The notes under the pieces: model-generated | Databases searched by the model: none | The model's input: the letters and a program-made list of their open reading frames with translations, nothing else | What the model was told of the DNA's origin: nothing | Origin: JAKOQB01 sp036824465 | GTDB lineage: Bacteria > Pseudomonadota > Gammaproteobacteria > Burkholderiales > Burkholderiaceae_F | Assembly (NCBI GenBank): GCA_036824465.1 | Contig: DAITAC010000044.1 | Coordinates: 1-33,467, forward strand | DNA length: 33,467 nt | Direction: 5' to 3' | Shown here: one piece after another, positions 1-6,890 of the stretch | Layout: every line of letters begins with the position of its first letter | Numbering within the stretch: the first letter of the stretch is position 1 | Translations under genes and position numbers: made by a program

Positions 1-154
1 CGATCAGGAAATCGTCACGGGCTCCTTTGGGTCGGTTGCGCCACTTCGATTCCCCGGCAAACAGTCACTCGGACTGCTCATTGTGCTTTCCGGGTCGAAA
101 TCTTCGAACGTCAGCAATGGGGAGAGATCGACTCGATTGGTTCTGGCGAACGAG

Positions 155-236
155 CGGCGTCAGCTCCACTTCGTGACCGGTCCTTCCGAACGTCAGCTTA
201 CGAGCGCGTGACCGACGGGTATTGGCCGGCTGCAGC
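155..236 (-). repeat. Degenerate dispersed repeat, copy A
   Basis: Read on the minus strand, this stretch aligns by eye with 33365-33443 on the plus strand. Both share CAGCCGGCC, then CACGCGCTCGT, then GACCGGTCAC, in the same order and at similar spacing. The whole segment 1-399 holds no gene I can support; short open frames crossing it resemble no family. The copies are diverged, which suggests old members of an intergenic repeat family. Confidence 0.5.
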
Positions 237-399
237 CCGCTGCCTCGCTTGCCCGTGCGGCGGCTGTTTGTCCTATAGCCGGCACCCAAAACTCGGCACT
301 CGTGCGTTCCCTCAGGGTCGAGTCCGAACTTAGAGAGTCGCCTTTGCTCCGACCGGTGATGCGGAATTCGTCTTGCCGGCTCCGTGCTCCGTTACGAAA

Positions 400-1203
400 T
401 CAAGCAAGCGCCACTCTTGCGCCGCACATCAGCTCGGGGTCGATCAAGGAGCCTGAGCCCGGACTGATCGGTCCGTCATGGCAACGAAGTGTGATCTGGA
501 GGGGCCCTTGGCCGTGAAGCGCAAGTTGCTGTCTCTCTTCAGGAGAAGACGATTCCTTCAGCAGGATCCACGTTTTGCCGAGATGCAGGATCGAGCCCGA
601 AATCCGGTGATCCACTCCCGATTTCCAGGCCCTTGCATTAGCCCCAAGGATCGCCTGGTATTCCCGGCTCAGCTTCTCAACATCCCGCGCCAACACGGTG
701 ATGCCTGCAACGCCCAGCGCGCCGTTGACGTGCCGCGTCTGCGCTGGCTCGTGCGGCACACGGTGCGCCCGAGGCGTGGTGTCCTCGATCATGAACGGCC
801 ATCCGCTCTCGCCCACCGCACCCGGCGCTGTGCTCAGCGACCACGCAATTCGGGTGCCGTCGGGCTTCACCCGCTGCATGGTGAACGGTGCCGAATACTC
901 AATTCCTCGTTCGCGGATCACCGCGACTTCTCCAGCGAGATCGCTGGATAGAAGACAGAAATCCACCAGGCCGCCGCCACGGCGCAGGCGGTCGAACCAT
1001 CGGTGCTCGGCCGTGCGTCCCTGTTCGGTGGGCGCAAAGAGCTCGATGTACGCGCCGTCGGCAAACGCGATCAGCGCGTTGTGCGTGTGGCCGCTGCCGT
1101 GCGTTCCGCCGGGAACGACGGTGAAGCCGGCCTTGCGCGCATTGGCGATCGCGGTGTCGAGGTCGTTCGAAACGATGACGATGTGATCGAGCGCGGACGG
1201 CAT
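400..1203 (-). CDS. VOC family protein (glyoxalase-like domain)
   Basis: The protein has 267 residues. It opens with the vicinal-oxygen-chelate start LDHIVIVSNDLDTAIANARK and has a HGSGHTHNALIAF segment and a YIELFAP strand. This N-terminal half matches the Glyoxalase_3-like type of VOC domain; a second, weaker half follows from about residue 160 (GVAGITVLARDVEKL). VOC proteins are metal-dependent enzymes such as dioxygenases, lyases and isomerases, or binding proteins. The substrate cannot be read from the sequence. It is the last gene of a minus-strand unit, starting 36 bases after the TctC receptor gene ends, so it may act on the compound that receptor binds. There is no signal peptide, so it is probably cytoplasmic. 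Confidence 0.85.
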   Translation of the reverse strand: MPSALDHIVIVSNDLDTAIANARKAGFTVVPGGTHGSGHTHNALIAFADGAYIELFAPTEQGRTAEHRWFDRLRRGGGLVDFCLLSSDLAGEVAVIRERGIEYSAPFTMQRVKPDGTRIAWSLSTAPGAVGESGWPFMIEDTTPRAHRVPHEPAQTRHVNGALGVAGITVLARDVEKLSREYQAILGANARAWKSGVDHRISGSILHLGKTWILLKESSSPEERQQLALHGQGPLQITLRCHDGPISPGSGSLIDPELMCGARVALA

Positions 1204-1239
1204 CGGCGGTTCTCTTGGCTGAGCCTTCGCTCAATGGCG

Positions 1240-2214
1240 TCACTGCGCCTGGATGTTGAACTGCTTGGCGAGCGCGGTGAAGCGTTCGATGTCCTTGTGG
1301 ATCACTTCCCCGAACTGAGCGGGCGTGCTGCCGACCGGGTCCAGGCTGCGCGTCGCGAACGCCTTCTTGCCCTCGGCGCTGTTCACGTACCTGGCTGTCT
1401 CGGCCTGGATGCGCTCGACGATCGCACGCGGCGTGCCGGCCGGGGCGACGAGCCCGTACCAGAACGCGGAATCGAAACCCTGCAGCCCCACGGTCTTGCC
1501 GGCATCGGAGAACAGCGGCACACCCGGCATTGAAGGTGTGGGCGTCGTGACGGCGAATGCCTTCAGGCGCCCTTCGGCGACGAGCGGGGTCGAGGCGCCC
1601 GGATTGTCGAGAAAGAGCGACACCTGGTTCGAAATCAGGTCGGGATAGATCTGCGACGAGCCCTTGTAGGAGACGTCGAGCATGTCGGTTCCGCTGAGCG
1701 CCTTCATCTGCACGCTGAGCAGATAGCCCAGCGTCGAGGTGCCGACATTGGCGAAGTTGAGCTTGCCGGGATTGGCCTTCGCATGGGTGATCAGTTCGGC
1801 AAGGTTCGATGCCGGCAGCGCGGCACTGCCGAGCAGCACGTACGACGTGGAGGCGATCATCGTGATCGGCTCGAAGCTCTTCAGCGCGTGGTAGGGCACA
1901 CCCTTCTGCAGCACCATCGCCGCCGGATGCGTGCTGGAAGTGGCGATGCCGATCGTGTAGCCATCGGGCGCGGCCGTGGCCACGGCGTTCGCACCGATGG
2001 TGCCGCCGGCGCCGGCTCGGTTATCCACGACCACCTGCTGCCCGAGCGCGGCTGAAAGATGTGTGGCGACCGCACGCGCCACGCCGTCGGTGCCGCCGCC
2101 CGGCGGGAACGGCACGATCAGTTTGATCGGACGGTCCGGCCACGTCTGCGCCGCGGCGCTGCCGACTGCGAGCGCGACGGCGAGGAGTGTTGCGAATCGA
2201 ATTGAACGAACCAT
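1240..2214 (-). CDS. Tripartite tricarboxylate transporter receptor (TctC/Bug family)
   Basis: The 324-residue periplasmic solute-binding protein starts with a signal peptide (MVRSIRFATLLAVALAVGSAAAQ, cleavage near residue 22) followed by the family hallmark WPDRPIKLIVPFPPGGGTD. Further family motifs are VDNRAGAGGTIGANAVA and ANPGKLNFANVGTSTLGYL. Bug proteins bind carboxylates, amino acids or aromatic acids and are greatly expanded in Burkholderiales, often without adjacent TctA/TctB membrane genes, as here. The start codon lies three bases beyond the stop of the FAH-family gene, so the two are probably translated together. Ligand identity is unknown; the hydrolase beside it suggests a catabolic substrate. 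Confidence 0.95.
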   Translation of the reverse strand: MVRSIRFATLLAVALAVGSAAAQTWPDRPIKLIVPFPPGGGTDGVARAVATHLSAALGQQVVVDNRAGAGGTIGANAVATAAPDGYTIGIATSSTHPAAMVLQKGVPYHALKSFEPITMIASTSYVLLGSAALPASNLAELITHAKANPGKLNFANVGTSTLGYLLSVQMKALSGTDMLDVSYKGSSQIYPDLISNQVSLFLDNPGASTPLVAEGRLKAFAVTTPTPSMPGVPLFSDAGKTVGLQGFDSAFWYGLVAPAGTPRAIVERIQAETARYVNSAEGKKAFATRSLDPVGSTPAQFGEVIHKDIERFTALAKQFNIQAQ

Positions 2215-2217
2215 GGT

Positions 2218-3093
2218 TTACTCCTTTTCCCATTCGATCCGGTTGCGAAGCGCGGGGAGCCCCTCGATCTGCACCTCGACCACGTCGCCTTCCTTCAGAA
2301 AGACCGGTGGCTTCTGGATGATGCCGATCCCGAGCGAGGTTCCGGTGGTGATGACATCGCCCGGATTGAGCGTGATGCGCGCCGTCACGTATTCGATCAC
2401 CTCGGCCACACTGTGCACCATGTCGCTGGTCGAGAAGCGCTGCCGTTCGATGCCGTTCACGCGGCACAGGAGCGTGAGATTCTGCGGATCGACGCCGCGC
2501 GCGGTCATGAGTGTCGGCCCCATGGGACCGAACGTGTCGGCCGCCTTCAGCGGGACGATGATGCTGCCGGACTCCAGCGGGCGGGGAATGACCTTGGCGG
2601 TCAGGTCGTTGCAGGCGGTATAGCCGCCGACGTAGTCGAGCGCGTCCTTCGCCTTGACGCGCCGCGCGGTGCGTCCGATCACGACCGCCAGCTCGGCCTC
2701 GAAATCGAGCTTGTCGATCACCTTTGGCACGCGCACCGGGTGCTCGTGCCCGATGGCGCAGCCGGGCATCTTGGCGAAGAGCTCGGGATGCTTGTTGAAC
2801 GGCAGTCGTTCGTTCGTCGCCAGCGCCTTGTAGTTGTAGCCCAGGCCGAGGAAGACCGCTGGCGTCGTGGGCGAGAGCAACTCGACGCGGCTCGCATCGA
2901 CTCCTTTGCCGGCAGCGACCGCCTCGCGCGCATACGACTGCGCGCGTTCGAGGGCGACGTCGCCCGCCGACAGGAGAGACGCAAGATCTGCAAACGCTGC
3001 GTCGCGCGTGGCTGGAATCTCGACTACCTTGCGATCGATCCATGCCGCAGCCACCGTCCTGCCGTCGCTTCCCTTGATGCGGGCGAGCTGCAT
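2218..3093 (-). CDS. Fumarylacetoacetate hydrolase family protein
   Basis: The protein has 291 residues with the FAH C-terminal fold. The metal-binding acids are visible as E132 and E134 in DFEAELAVVIG and D163 in YTACNDLTAK, and GDVITTGTSLGIG near residue 245 is the usual late motif. Members hydrolyse or decarboxylate 2-oxo/enol compounds such as acylpyruvates or 2-hydroxyhepta-2,4-diene-1,7-dioate. The frame extends further upstream, but the ATG at 3093 is chosen because it sits six to seven bases after a strong GGAGGAG ribosome-binding site and starts the conserved MQLARI. That site is inside a hairpin (3101-3124). It leads the unit with the TctC receptor and the VOC protein. Exact substrate unknown. 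Confidence 0.93.
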   Translation of the reverse strand: MQLARIKGSDGRTVAAAWIDRKVVEIPATRDAAFADLASLLSAGDVALERAQSYAREAVAAGKGVDASRVELLSPTTPAVFLGLGYNYKALATNERLPFNKHPELFAKMPGCAIGHEHPVRVPKVIDKLDFEAELAVVIGRTARRVKAKDALDYVGGYTACNDLTAKVIPRPLESGSIIVPLKAADTFGPMGPTLMTARGVDPQNLTLLCRVNGIERQRFSTSDMVHSVAEVIEYVTARITLNPGDVITTGTSLGIGIIQKPPVFLKEGDVVEVQIEGLPALRNRIEWEKE

Positions 3094-3100
3094 CGTTGTC

Positions 3101-3124
3101 TCCTCCGTGGTTTTCCACGGAGGA
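3101..3124 (-). promoter_or_regulatory. Perfect hairpin covering the ribosome-binding site of the FAH-family gene
   Basis: On the minus strand a ten-base arm TCCTCCGTGG is followed by the loop AAAA and the exact complement CCACGGAGGA. The 3' arm contains most of the Shine-Dalgarno sequence GGAGGAG, and the ATG follows seven bases after the hairpin. In the mRNA the stem would hide the ribosome-binding site until melted or bypassed. The pairing is seen directly; a regulatory role is inference. The arms also resemble the dispersed ACGGAGGA-type repeat seen near 8.8 kb, so it could be a captured repeat. Confidence 0.6.
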
Positions 3125-3166
3125 TGCACGGGCTTCCTTCGACTGTCCAGATCGCCGTCGTTCTCT

Positions 3167-3236
3167 GTCGTCACCGCGGCGCAGGCCGGGGCCCAATTTG
3201 CGGCTGGAATTGGGTTCCGGCCTACGCCGGGACGAC
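3167..3236. repeat. REP-like palindromic intergenic repeat
   Basis: About 70 bases form an imperfect inverted repeat. The left arm runs through GTCGTC, AGGCCGG and CCCAATT, and the right arm through AATTGGG, CCGGCCT and GGGACGAC. The GTCGTCCCGG...GGACCCA style is common among dispersed extragenic palindromes of proteobacteria, and a related copy lies at 8661. It lies between the antitoxin gene and the FAH-family gene. Confidence 0.6.
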
Positions 3237-3270
3237 GATCCAAGCTTGCGGACTTGAACGAGAAGCGGAG

Positions 3271-3309
3271 CTAGAGCTCGCGCATCCATACTGCCAGGAA
3301 GACCTTCAC
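3271..3309 (-). pseudogene. Possible 5' remnant of a toxin gene
   Basis: A GTG overlaps the antitoxin stop codon (GTGA) and opens a 12-codon frame, VKVFLAVWMREL, ending in TAG. Antitoxins of this type are often followed, with the same overlap, by a PIN-domain toxin beginning MKVFLD. Here the match stops after five residues and a REP-like repeat starts 34 bases further on. This suggests that the toxin body was deleted. With only five matching residues, chance is a real alternative. Confidence 0.25.
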
Positions 3310-3521
3310 GAAATCGCCCGAATGACGTCCTCGTCGGTGAGCGGCCCTTGCGCCTCCGCGAAGGGAAGCGTCTTCCTGCGCAACTCGCGAAAGCGTGCAA
3401 CCGCTACCTGGCGTTGCAACGCTTCGCGCGCGATTTCGCTCTTGCTGCGCCCGGATTCTTTTGCGATCCGGGCGAGGGCCTTGTCGAGTTTCGAGTCGAG
3501 GCGAATTGTCAGTGTCGTCAT
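3306..3521 (-). CDS. Ribbon-helix-helix antitoxin-like protein
   Basis: The 71-residue protein begins MTTLTIRLDSKLDKALARIA, a typical ribbon-helix-helix strand and first helix, followed by SGRSKSEIAREAL for the second helix. The tail (RRKTLPFAEAQGPLTDEDVIRAIS) looks like a toxin-binding region. The internal ATG at 3521 is chosen over the longer frame because the fold begins exactly there. Such proteins bind a palindrome in their own promoter as dimers, and a matching palindrome lies 16 bases upstream (3538-3556). No intact toxin gene follows, so it appears to be an orphan. Confidence 0.8.
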   Translation of the reverse strand: MTTLTIRLDSKLDKALARIAKESGRSKSEIAREALQRQVAVARFRELRRKTLPFAEAQGPLTDEDVIRAIS

Positions 3522-3537
3522 ACGGATCCCGCCTTCG

Positions 3538-3556
3538 TGTACGACATTGTCGTACA
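3538..3556. promoter_or_regulatory. Palindromic operator upstream of the RHH antitoxin gene
   Basis: TGTACGAC and GTCGTACA form a perfect eight-base inverted repeat separated by three bases, placed 16 bases before the antitoxin ATG. Position and symmetry fit an autoregulatory site for a ribbon-helix-helix dimer. The palindrome is seen directly; binding is inference. Confidence 0.6.
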
Positions 3557-3612
3557 ACGAGCCGAGGCAGTTCATGACACCGCCGCGCACTACGTGATCG
3601 GTGGCGGACTGC

Positions 3613-4156
3613 CTAAAGATTCTGCGCCCGTTCCGCGAGCTGGCCGAGCAAGAAGCCGATGTAAGGCGGCACGCAGCCGAGGTGGCTTGACGGCGCCGCC
3701 GGACAGTCCGTCAGCGTGACATCGCGCGCGCCACGCGCCACGCGCCAGCATCGCCTGGAGCGTCAACGTTGCGTTTACATACGGCACGGTCTGGTCGTCG
3801 CGGCCGTGAAAGATGCGCACCGGCGCAACCGGTGCCCAATCGTGCACGTTGCCCTCGCGGTCGATCGCCGCATCATCGTCCGCCAGAAAGTGGTCGATGA
3901 TTCTCGTTTCGAACACGACGTCGGCATCGGCCGGTATCAGGCGCTTGAGCAGCTCATCGCGCAGCCAATTGCGGATCGACGTCGGCAGCAGGCGCAGCAG
4001 ATCCGGCGTGATCAGCGCGCCCAGCACCGGGATCTCGTTCTGCACGCGATCGAGCAATGCATCCAGCGTCAAGGTGACGCGGTAAGGACCCGCGCCGGGG
4101 ATGACGGGGCACTTGTCCAGGCGCGACTGCCCACCAACTGCAAGTTGCCGCCACAT
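3613..4156 (-). pseudogene. Truncated, frameshifted alpha/beta-hydrolase (lipase-like) gene
   Basis: The readable part starts near AGPYRVTLTLDALLD and carries PVRIFHGRDDQTVPYVNA, the usual region of the catalytic Asp. It then loses frame. In the next frame the sequence continues as DVTLTDCPAAPSSHLGCVPP and ends in a TAG at 3613-3615, giving the expected catalytic His and C-terminus. Two adjacent 7-base copies (ACGCGCC on the plus strand, 3733-3739 and 3740-3746) explain the break: removing one restores a continuous frame. The N-terminal half with the nucleophile elbow is missing, and the BrnT gene starts just beyond. A dead remnant is the most likely reading. Confidence 0.75.
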
Positions 4157-4160
4157 CAGG

Positions 4161-4188
4161 TTGACTATATGTATTGTATATGCATAAT
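4161..4188 (+). promoter_or_regulatory. Putative sigma70 promoter of brnT-brnA
   Basis: TTGACT (4161-4166) and CATAAT (4183-4188) are separated by 16 bases, close to the -35/-10 consensus. The stretch is conspicuously AT-rich in this GC-rich window. The eight-base palindrome TATGCATA (4179-4186) overlaps the -10 and could be an operator for the BrnA antitoxin. Transcription would begin near 4195, where an in-frame GTG lies. Confidence 0.45.
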
Positions 4189-4461
4189 TGCGGTGTGGAG
4201 ATCGAGTTCGATCCGGTCAAGGCGAAGGCAAACCTGCGCAAGCACCGCGTCAGTTTTGCTGACGCCGAGCAGGCGCTGCGTGATCCGTTCGCTGTGACCA
4301 TGGAAGACCCTGATGCTGTGGGCGAACAGCGGTTCCTCACGCTGGGCATGGATGCGCTCGGACGCATCCTGGTTGTCGTCCACAGCCCGCGCGGAAACAG
4401 AATCCGACTCATTTCAGCGCGCAAAGCCAGTCGGGGTGAAGCGGAGCAATACCATGCGTAA
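4180..4461 (+). CDS. brnT: BrnT family toxin
   Basis: About 93 residues with the BrnT (DUF497) pattern: EIEFDPVKAKANLRKHRVSF near the start, then GRILVVVHS, and the terminal IRLISARKASRGEAEQYHA. BrnT is a RelE-fold ribonuclease that blocks translation and is neutralised by BrnA. The start is uncertain. TTG 4174, ATG 4180 and GTG 4195 are in frame and none has a clear ribosome-binding site; GTG 4195 would fit a leaderless transcript from the promoter above and begins exactly at the family's usual N-terminus. The stop overlaps the brnA start by eight bases, the normal arrangement for this pair. Confidence 0.9.
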   Translation: MHNCGVEIEFDPVKAKANLRKHRVSFADAEQALRDPFAVTMEDPDAVGEQRFLTLGMDALGRILVVVHSPRGNRIRLISARKASRGEAEQYHA

Positions 4462-4720
4462 AGAGTATGACTTCAGCAAAGGCAGGCGTGGCGCCGTAAT
4501 CTCCTCGCCCGGGAAGACGCGCATCACGATCATGCTCGATGACGACGTTCTCGAGCACTTTCGGGCGCGTGCGGAGGCTCAAGGTACTGGTTATCAAACG
4601 ATGATCAACGCCGCTCTTCGGGACGCTGTTTCGCGGACGAAAGGAAAACTGGCGGATGACAAGCCCCTGACGGCGTCGACACTTCGAAAGATTCTTCGCG
4701 AGGAATTGCAGGCGGCGTAG
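4454..4720 (+). CDS. brnA: BrnA antitoxin
   Basis: The 88-residue protein begins MRKEYDFSKGRRGAV and continues with TRITIMLDDDVLEHFRARAE and GYQTMINAALRDAV, the ribbon-helix-helix region of BrnA antitoxins. BrnA binds BrnT and represses the shared promoter. The ATG at 4454 lies inside the end of brnT, with a GAAGCGGAG ribosome-binding site upstream, so translation is coupled. Length is normal for the family and the pair appears intact. Confidence 0.9.
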   Translation: MRKEYDFSKGRRGAVISSPGKTRITIMLDDDVLEHFRARAEAQGTGYQTMINAALRDAVSRTKGKLADDKPLTASTLRKILREELQAA

Positions 4721-5212
4721 TCGTAGGACTTCAACCGGTCAGCTCCGGCCAGTCACGTCTCAAGAAGCTGTCCTCGGGATCAGGGCTCCGAGGGCAGGGC
4801 AGACGTCGCTCGCTCCATCGTTTAGAGGCTCGTCTATGCGCGCTGTGGAAGGGGCAAATCAGTCCGCTTTCTTACTGAAGCAACTGCAGCACCGCGTCGG
4901 AACGCAATGTTGCGTTCTGCAGAAGCGTCCGACCGCCCGCGCATCTGTCCAAGTCAACGGCAAGCATCCTCGAGTGGTCGCTTGTCTTGGCTTCTGATTC
5001 TTTGGAAGAGCTCAGCGGATGTCAGCTACCAATCTAAGCTGGTGATTTGACCAGAGCATCGCCGCCGCCTGGGAGCGGAGCAAGTCGATCGAAAGAACGC
5101 ACAACGCGGCGGAATACGCGAGGCAGGAGCCGGCGGCGTCCGGATCGAAAGTCGCGCACGCGTAACGTGCGCTCAGCGTCACAGCGCTTTTGACCTGAAG
5201 CACTCATCGGTT
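4721..5212. other. Intergenic stretch without a supported gene
   Basis: No frame here resembles a known protein. A perfect eight-base stem, GAACGCAA and TTGCGTTC with a two-base loop, lies at 4900-4917, flanked on both sides by CTGCAG. It may be a weak terminator or a repeat remnant. A 63-codon minus-strand frame at 5012-5203 lacks family similarity and is not called. Confidence 0.5.
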
Positions 5213-6361
5213 CTAAATCAACCCCATCCCCTTCAGCACCGACAGCATCACCGCCGCCGCGACCACCGAGCCGATCTGGCCGCCAGTGTTGGCGCCGGCG
5301 GCGTGCATCAGCAGATGGTTCTTTTTGTTGTAGCGCAGGCCCTGCGTCTGCACCACGCGCGCGGCCATGGGGTAGGCGGAGATGCCCGCCGCACCGATGA
5401 GTGGATTCACCTTGCCGCCTGTGAGCAGACACACCAGCTTGCCGAACAGCACGCCGGCCACGGTGTCGAGGCTGATCGCCACGAAACCGAGGCCGAAAAT
5501 CATCAGCGTGGTCGGCTTGAGAAAGGCGTGTCCTTCCATCGTGCCGCCGATCGCCAGCCCCAGGAACAGCGTGACGATGTTGGCGATCTCGTTTTCCGAC
5601 GCCTTGGTCAGGCGCGCCACCACGCCGGATTCGCGCATGAAGTTGCCGAGCATGATGGTGCCGAGCAGCGGCAGCCCCTTGGGCGCGATCAGCCCGCCGA
5701 TCAGCGTGACCACGATCGGGAACAGCAGTTTGGTCTGCGGCGAGACGCTGCGCTTGACCGTGGCCATCTTGATCACGCGCTCCTTCTCGGTCGTCAGCGC
5801 TTTCATGATCGGCGGCTGGATGATCGGCACCAGCGCCATGTACGAGTAAGCCGCCACCGAGATCGGCGCGAGCAGTTGCGGCGCGTACTGCGAGGCGACG
5901 TAGATCGCCGTCGGCCCATCGCAGGCGCCGATCACGGCGATTGCCACCGCCTCAAGCTGCGGAAAGCCGAGCGCAAGCGCGAGCAGCAGCGTCAGGAAGA
6001 TGCCGACCTGCCCCGCGGCGCCGAACAGCAGGATGCGTGGGTTCTCCAGCAACGGCCCGAAATCGGTCATCGCGCCGATGCCGACGAAGATCAGCAGCGG
6101 AAAGAGCTCGTTGGCGATGCCGGCTTCGTACAGGGTCCGGATGAATCCCTCCTTGTCCATCAGCTCGCTCAGGGGGATGTTCACGAGGATGCAGCCGAAG
6201 CCGATCGGCAGCAGCAGCAGCGGCTCGACCTCCTTCTTCACGCCGAGCCAAAGCAGCGTCCCGCCGACCGCCAGCATCACCACGTTCGGCAATCCGTCGG
6301 CAAAAAGGAAGTTGATGCCGGCAGCCAGTCCGGAAAGACCCGCCAGGATGCTTTCGAGCAT
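5213..6361 (-). CDS. oadB: Sodium ion-translocating decarboxylase subunit beta (OadB-like)
   Basis: A 382-residue polytopic membrane protein of normal OadB length. The functionally important Asp is seen as D148 in IGACDGPTAIYVAS. The late motifs NPLIGAAGISAYPMAARV and HAAGANTGGQIGSVVAAA correspond to conserved NPLIG.AG..A and HA.G.N segments. In oxaloacetate, methylmalonyl-CoA or related decarboxylases, the beta subunit removes CO2 from carboxybiotin and exports Na+. The gene starts 15 bases after the gamma-like subunit gene, with a GGGGGAG ribosome-binding site. No alpha (carboxyltransferase/biotin) subunit is in the window, so the substrate is undetermined. Confidence 0.92.
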   Translation of the reverse strand: MLESILAGLSGLAAGINFLFADGLPNVVMLAVGGTLLWLGVKKEVEPLLLLPIGFGCILVNIPLSELMDKEGFIRTLYEAGIANELFPLLIFVGIGAMTDFGPLLENPRILLFGAAGQVGIFLTLLLALALGFPQLEAVAIAVIGACDGPTAIYVASQYAPQLLAPISVAAYSYMALVPIIQPPIMKALTTEKERVIKMATVKRSVSPQTKLLFPIVVTLIGGLIAPKGLPLLGTIMLGNFMRESGVVARLTKASENEIANIVTLFLGLAIGGTMEGHAFLKPTTLMIFGLGFVAISLDTVAGVLFGKLVCLLTGGKVNPLIGAAGISAYPMAARVVQTQGLRYNKKNHLLMHAAGANTGGQIGSVVAAAVMLSVLKGMGLI

Positions 6362-6376
6362 GTCGCTTCTCCCCCT

Positions 6377-6523
6377 CTAGGCCTTCTTCTCGGATTCGTC
6401 CTGCGCCTGCAGCGGATAGATCTTCTTCAGCAGGTCGACCACGAGGGCGAGGATCCAGAGGGTGAGGAAGGTGCCGCCCACGCCGACGATTGTCATCGTC
6501 ATGCCGAAGCTCAGGTTGTCCAT
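6377..6523 (-). CDS. OadG-related small membrane subunit
   Basis: A 48-residue protein, MDNLSFGMTMTIVGVGGTFL onward, with one transmembrane helix (about residues 9-31) and a short charged tail ending ESEKKA. The sequence and position directly before oadB match the OadG/gamma-like subunit that anchors such decarboxylase complexes. The ATG at 6523 follows a GGGAGGAAAG ribosome-binding site, and the longer upstream frame is not used. It lacks the longer soluble tail of classical OadG. Confidence 0.85.
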   Translation of the reverse strand: MDNLSFGMTMTIVGVGGTFLTLWILALVVDLLKKIYPLQAQDESEKKA

Positions 6524-6766
6524 CGTCTTTCCTCCCGTGTTGATGCGCACTGCGCGGCCCCTGGCGCGCGCAATGGCGGCGCAGTCGCGCCGGTGCGTCG
6601 TCAGGGCGGATTCTGTGATCGCCGTGCCGGCGGCGACGTTGCGATGGATCAACAGCGTCGACAATCCTCACTGTCTTCCCGACCACGCCCGCCGCTGTGT
6701 ACGATCGCGTGGCGGCGGGTTCAGGTTCGCATCGAGCCCGTCGCGATATGACAAGAACGGGGAGAC

Positions 6767-6808
6767 ATGATGAAACGCCGGACCCTTTTCAGGGCGCCGT
6801 GCCGATGA
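6767..6808 (+). CDS. Possible 13-residue upstream ORF
   Basis: An ATGATGAAACGCCGG start follows a clear GGGGAG ribosome-binding site and encodes MMKRRTLFRAPCR. It looks like the beginning of a signal peptide that stops early. The stop overlaps the next small frame (ATGA). It could be a leader peptide or a degraded gene start. Expression is unproven. Confidence 0.3.
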   Translation: MMKRRTLFRAPCR

Positions 6809-6885
6809 CGATGAGCCGCGATCAGTTCGAGCGCTACCTGCGTGGCGGCATCGCCAGGCGGGCAGGCGCCGTCAAGGTCGACTGA
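6805..6885 (+). CDS. Possible 26-residue ORF between leader and ModA-like gene
   Basis: The frame starts at the ATG overlapping the preceding stop and encodes a basic, uncharacterised peptide (MTMSRDQFERYL then GGIARRAGAVKVD). It ends five bases before the ATG of the ModA-like gene. The coupling geometry is suggestive, but no family is recognised. Confidence 0.25.
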   Translation: MTMSRDQFERYLRGGIARRAGAVKVD

Positions 6886-6890
6886 CGCCG

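Noticed and set aside
65..289. 74-codon minus-strand frame at the left edge
   Set aside because: Lies in a dispersed repeat with a related copy at the right edge; no protein family seen.
5303..6751. 482-codon plus-strand frame opposite oadB
   Set aside because: His/Gln/Arg-rich composition typical of antisense of a GC-rich gene; oadB and its subunit on the minus strand are clear.
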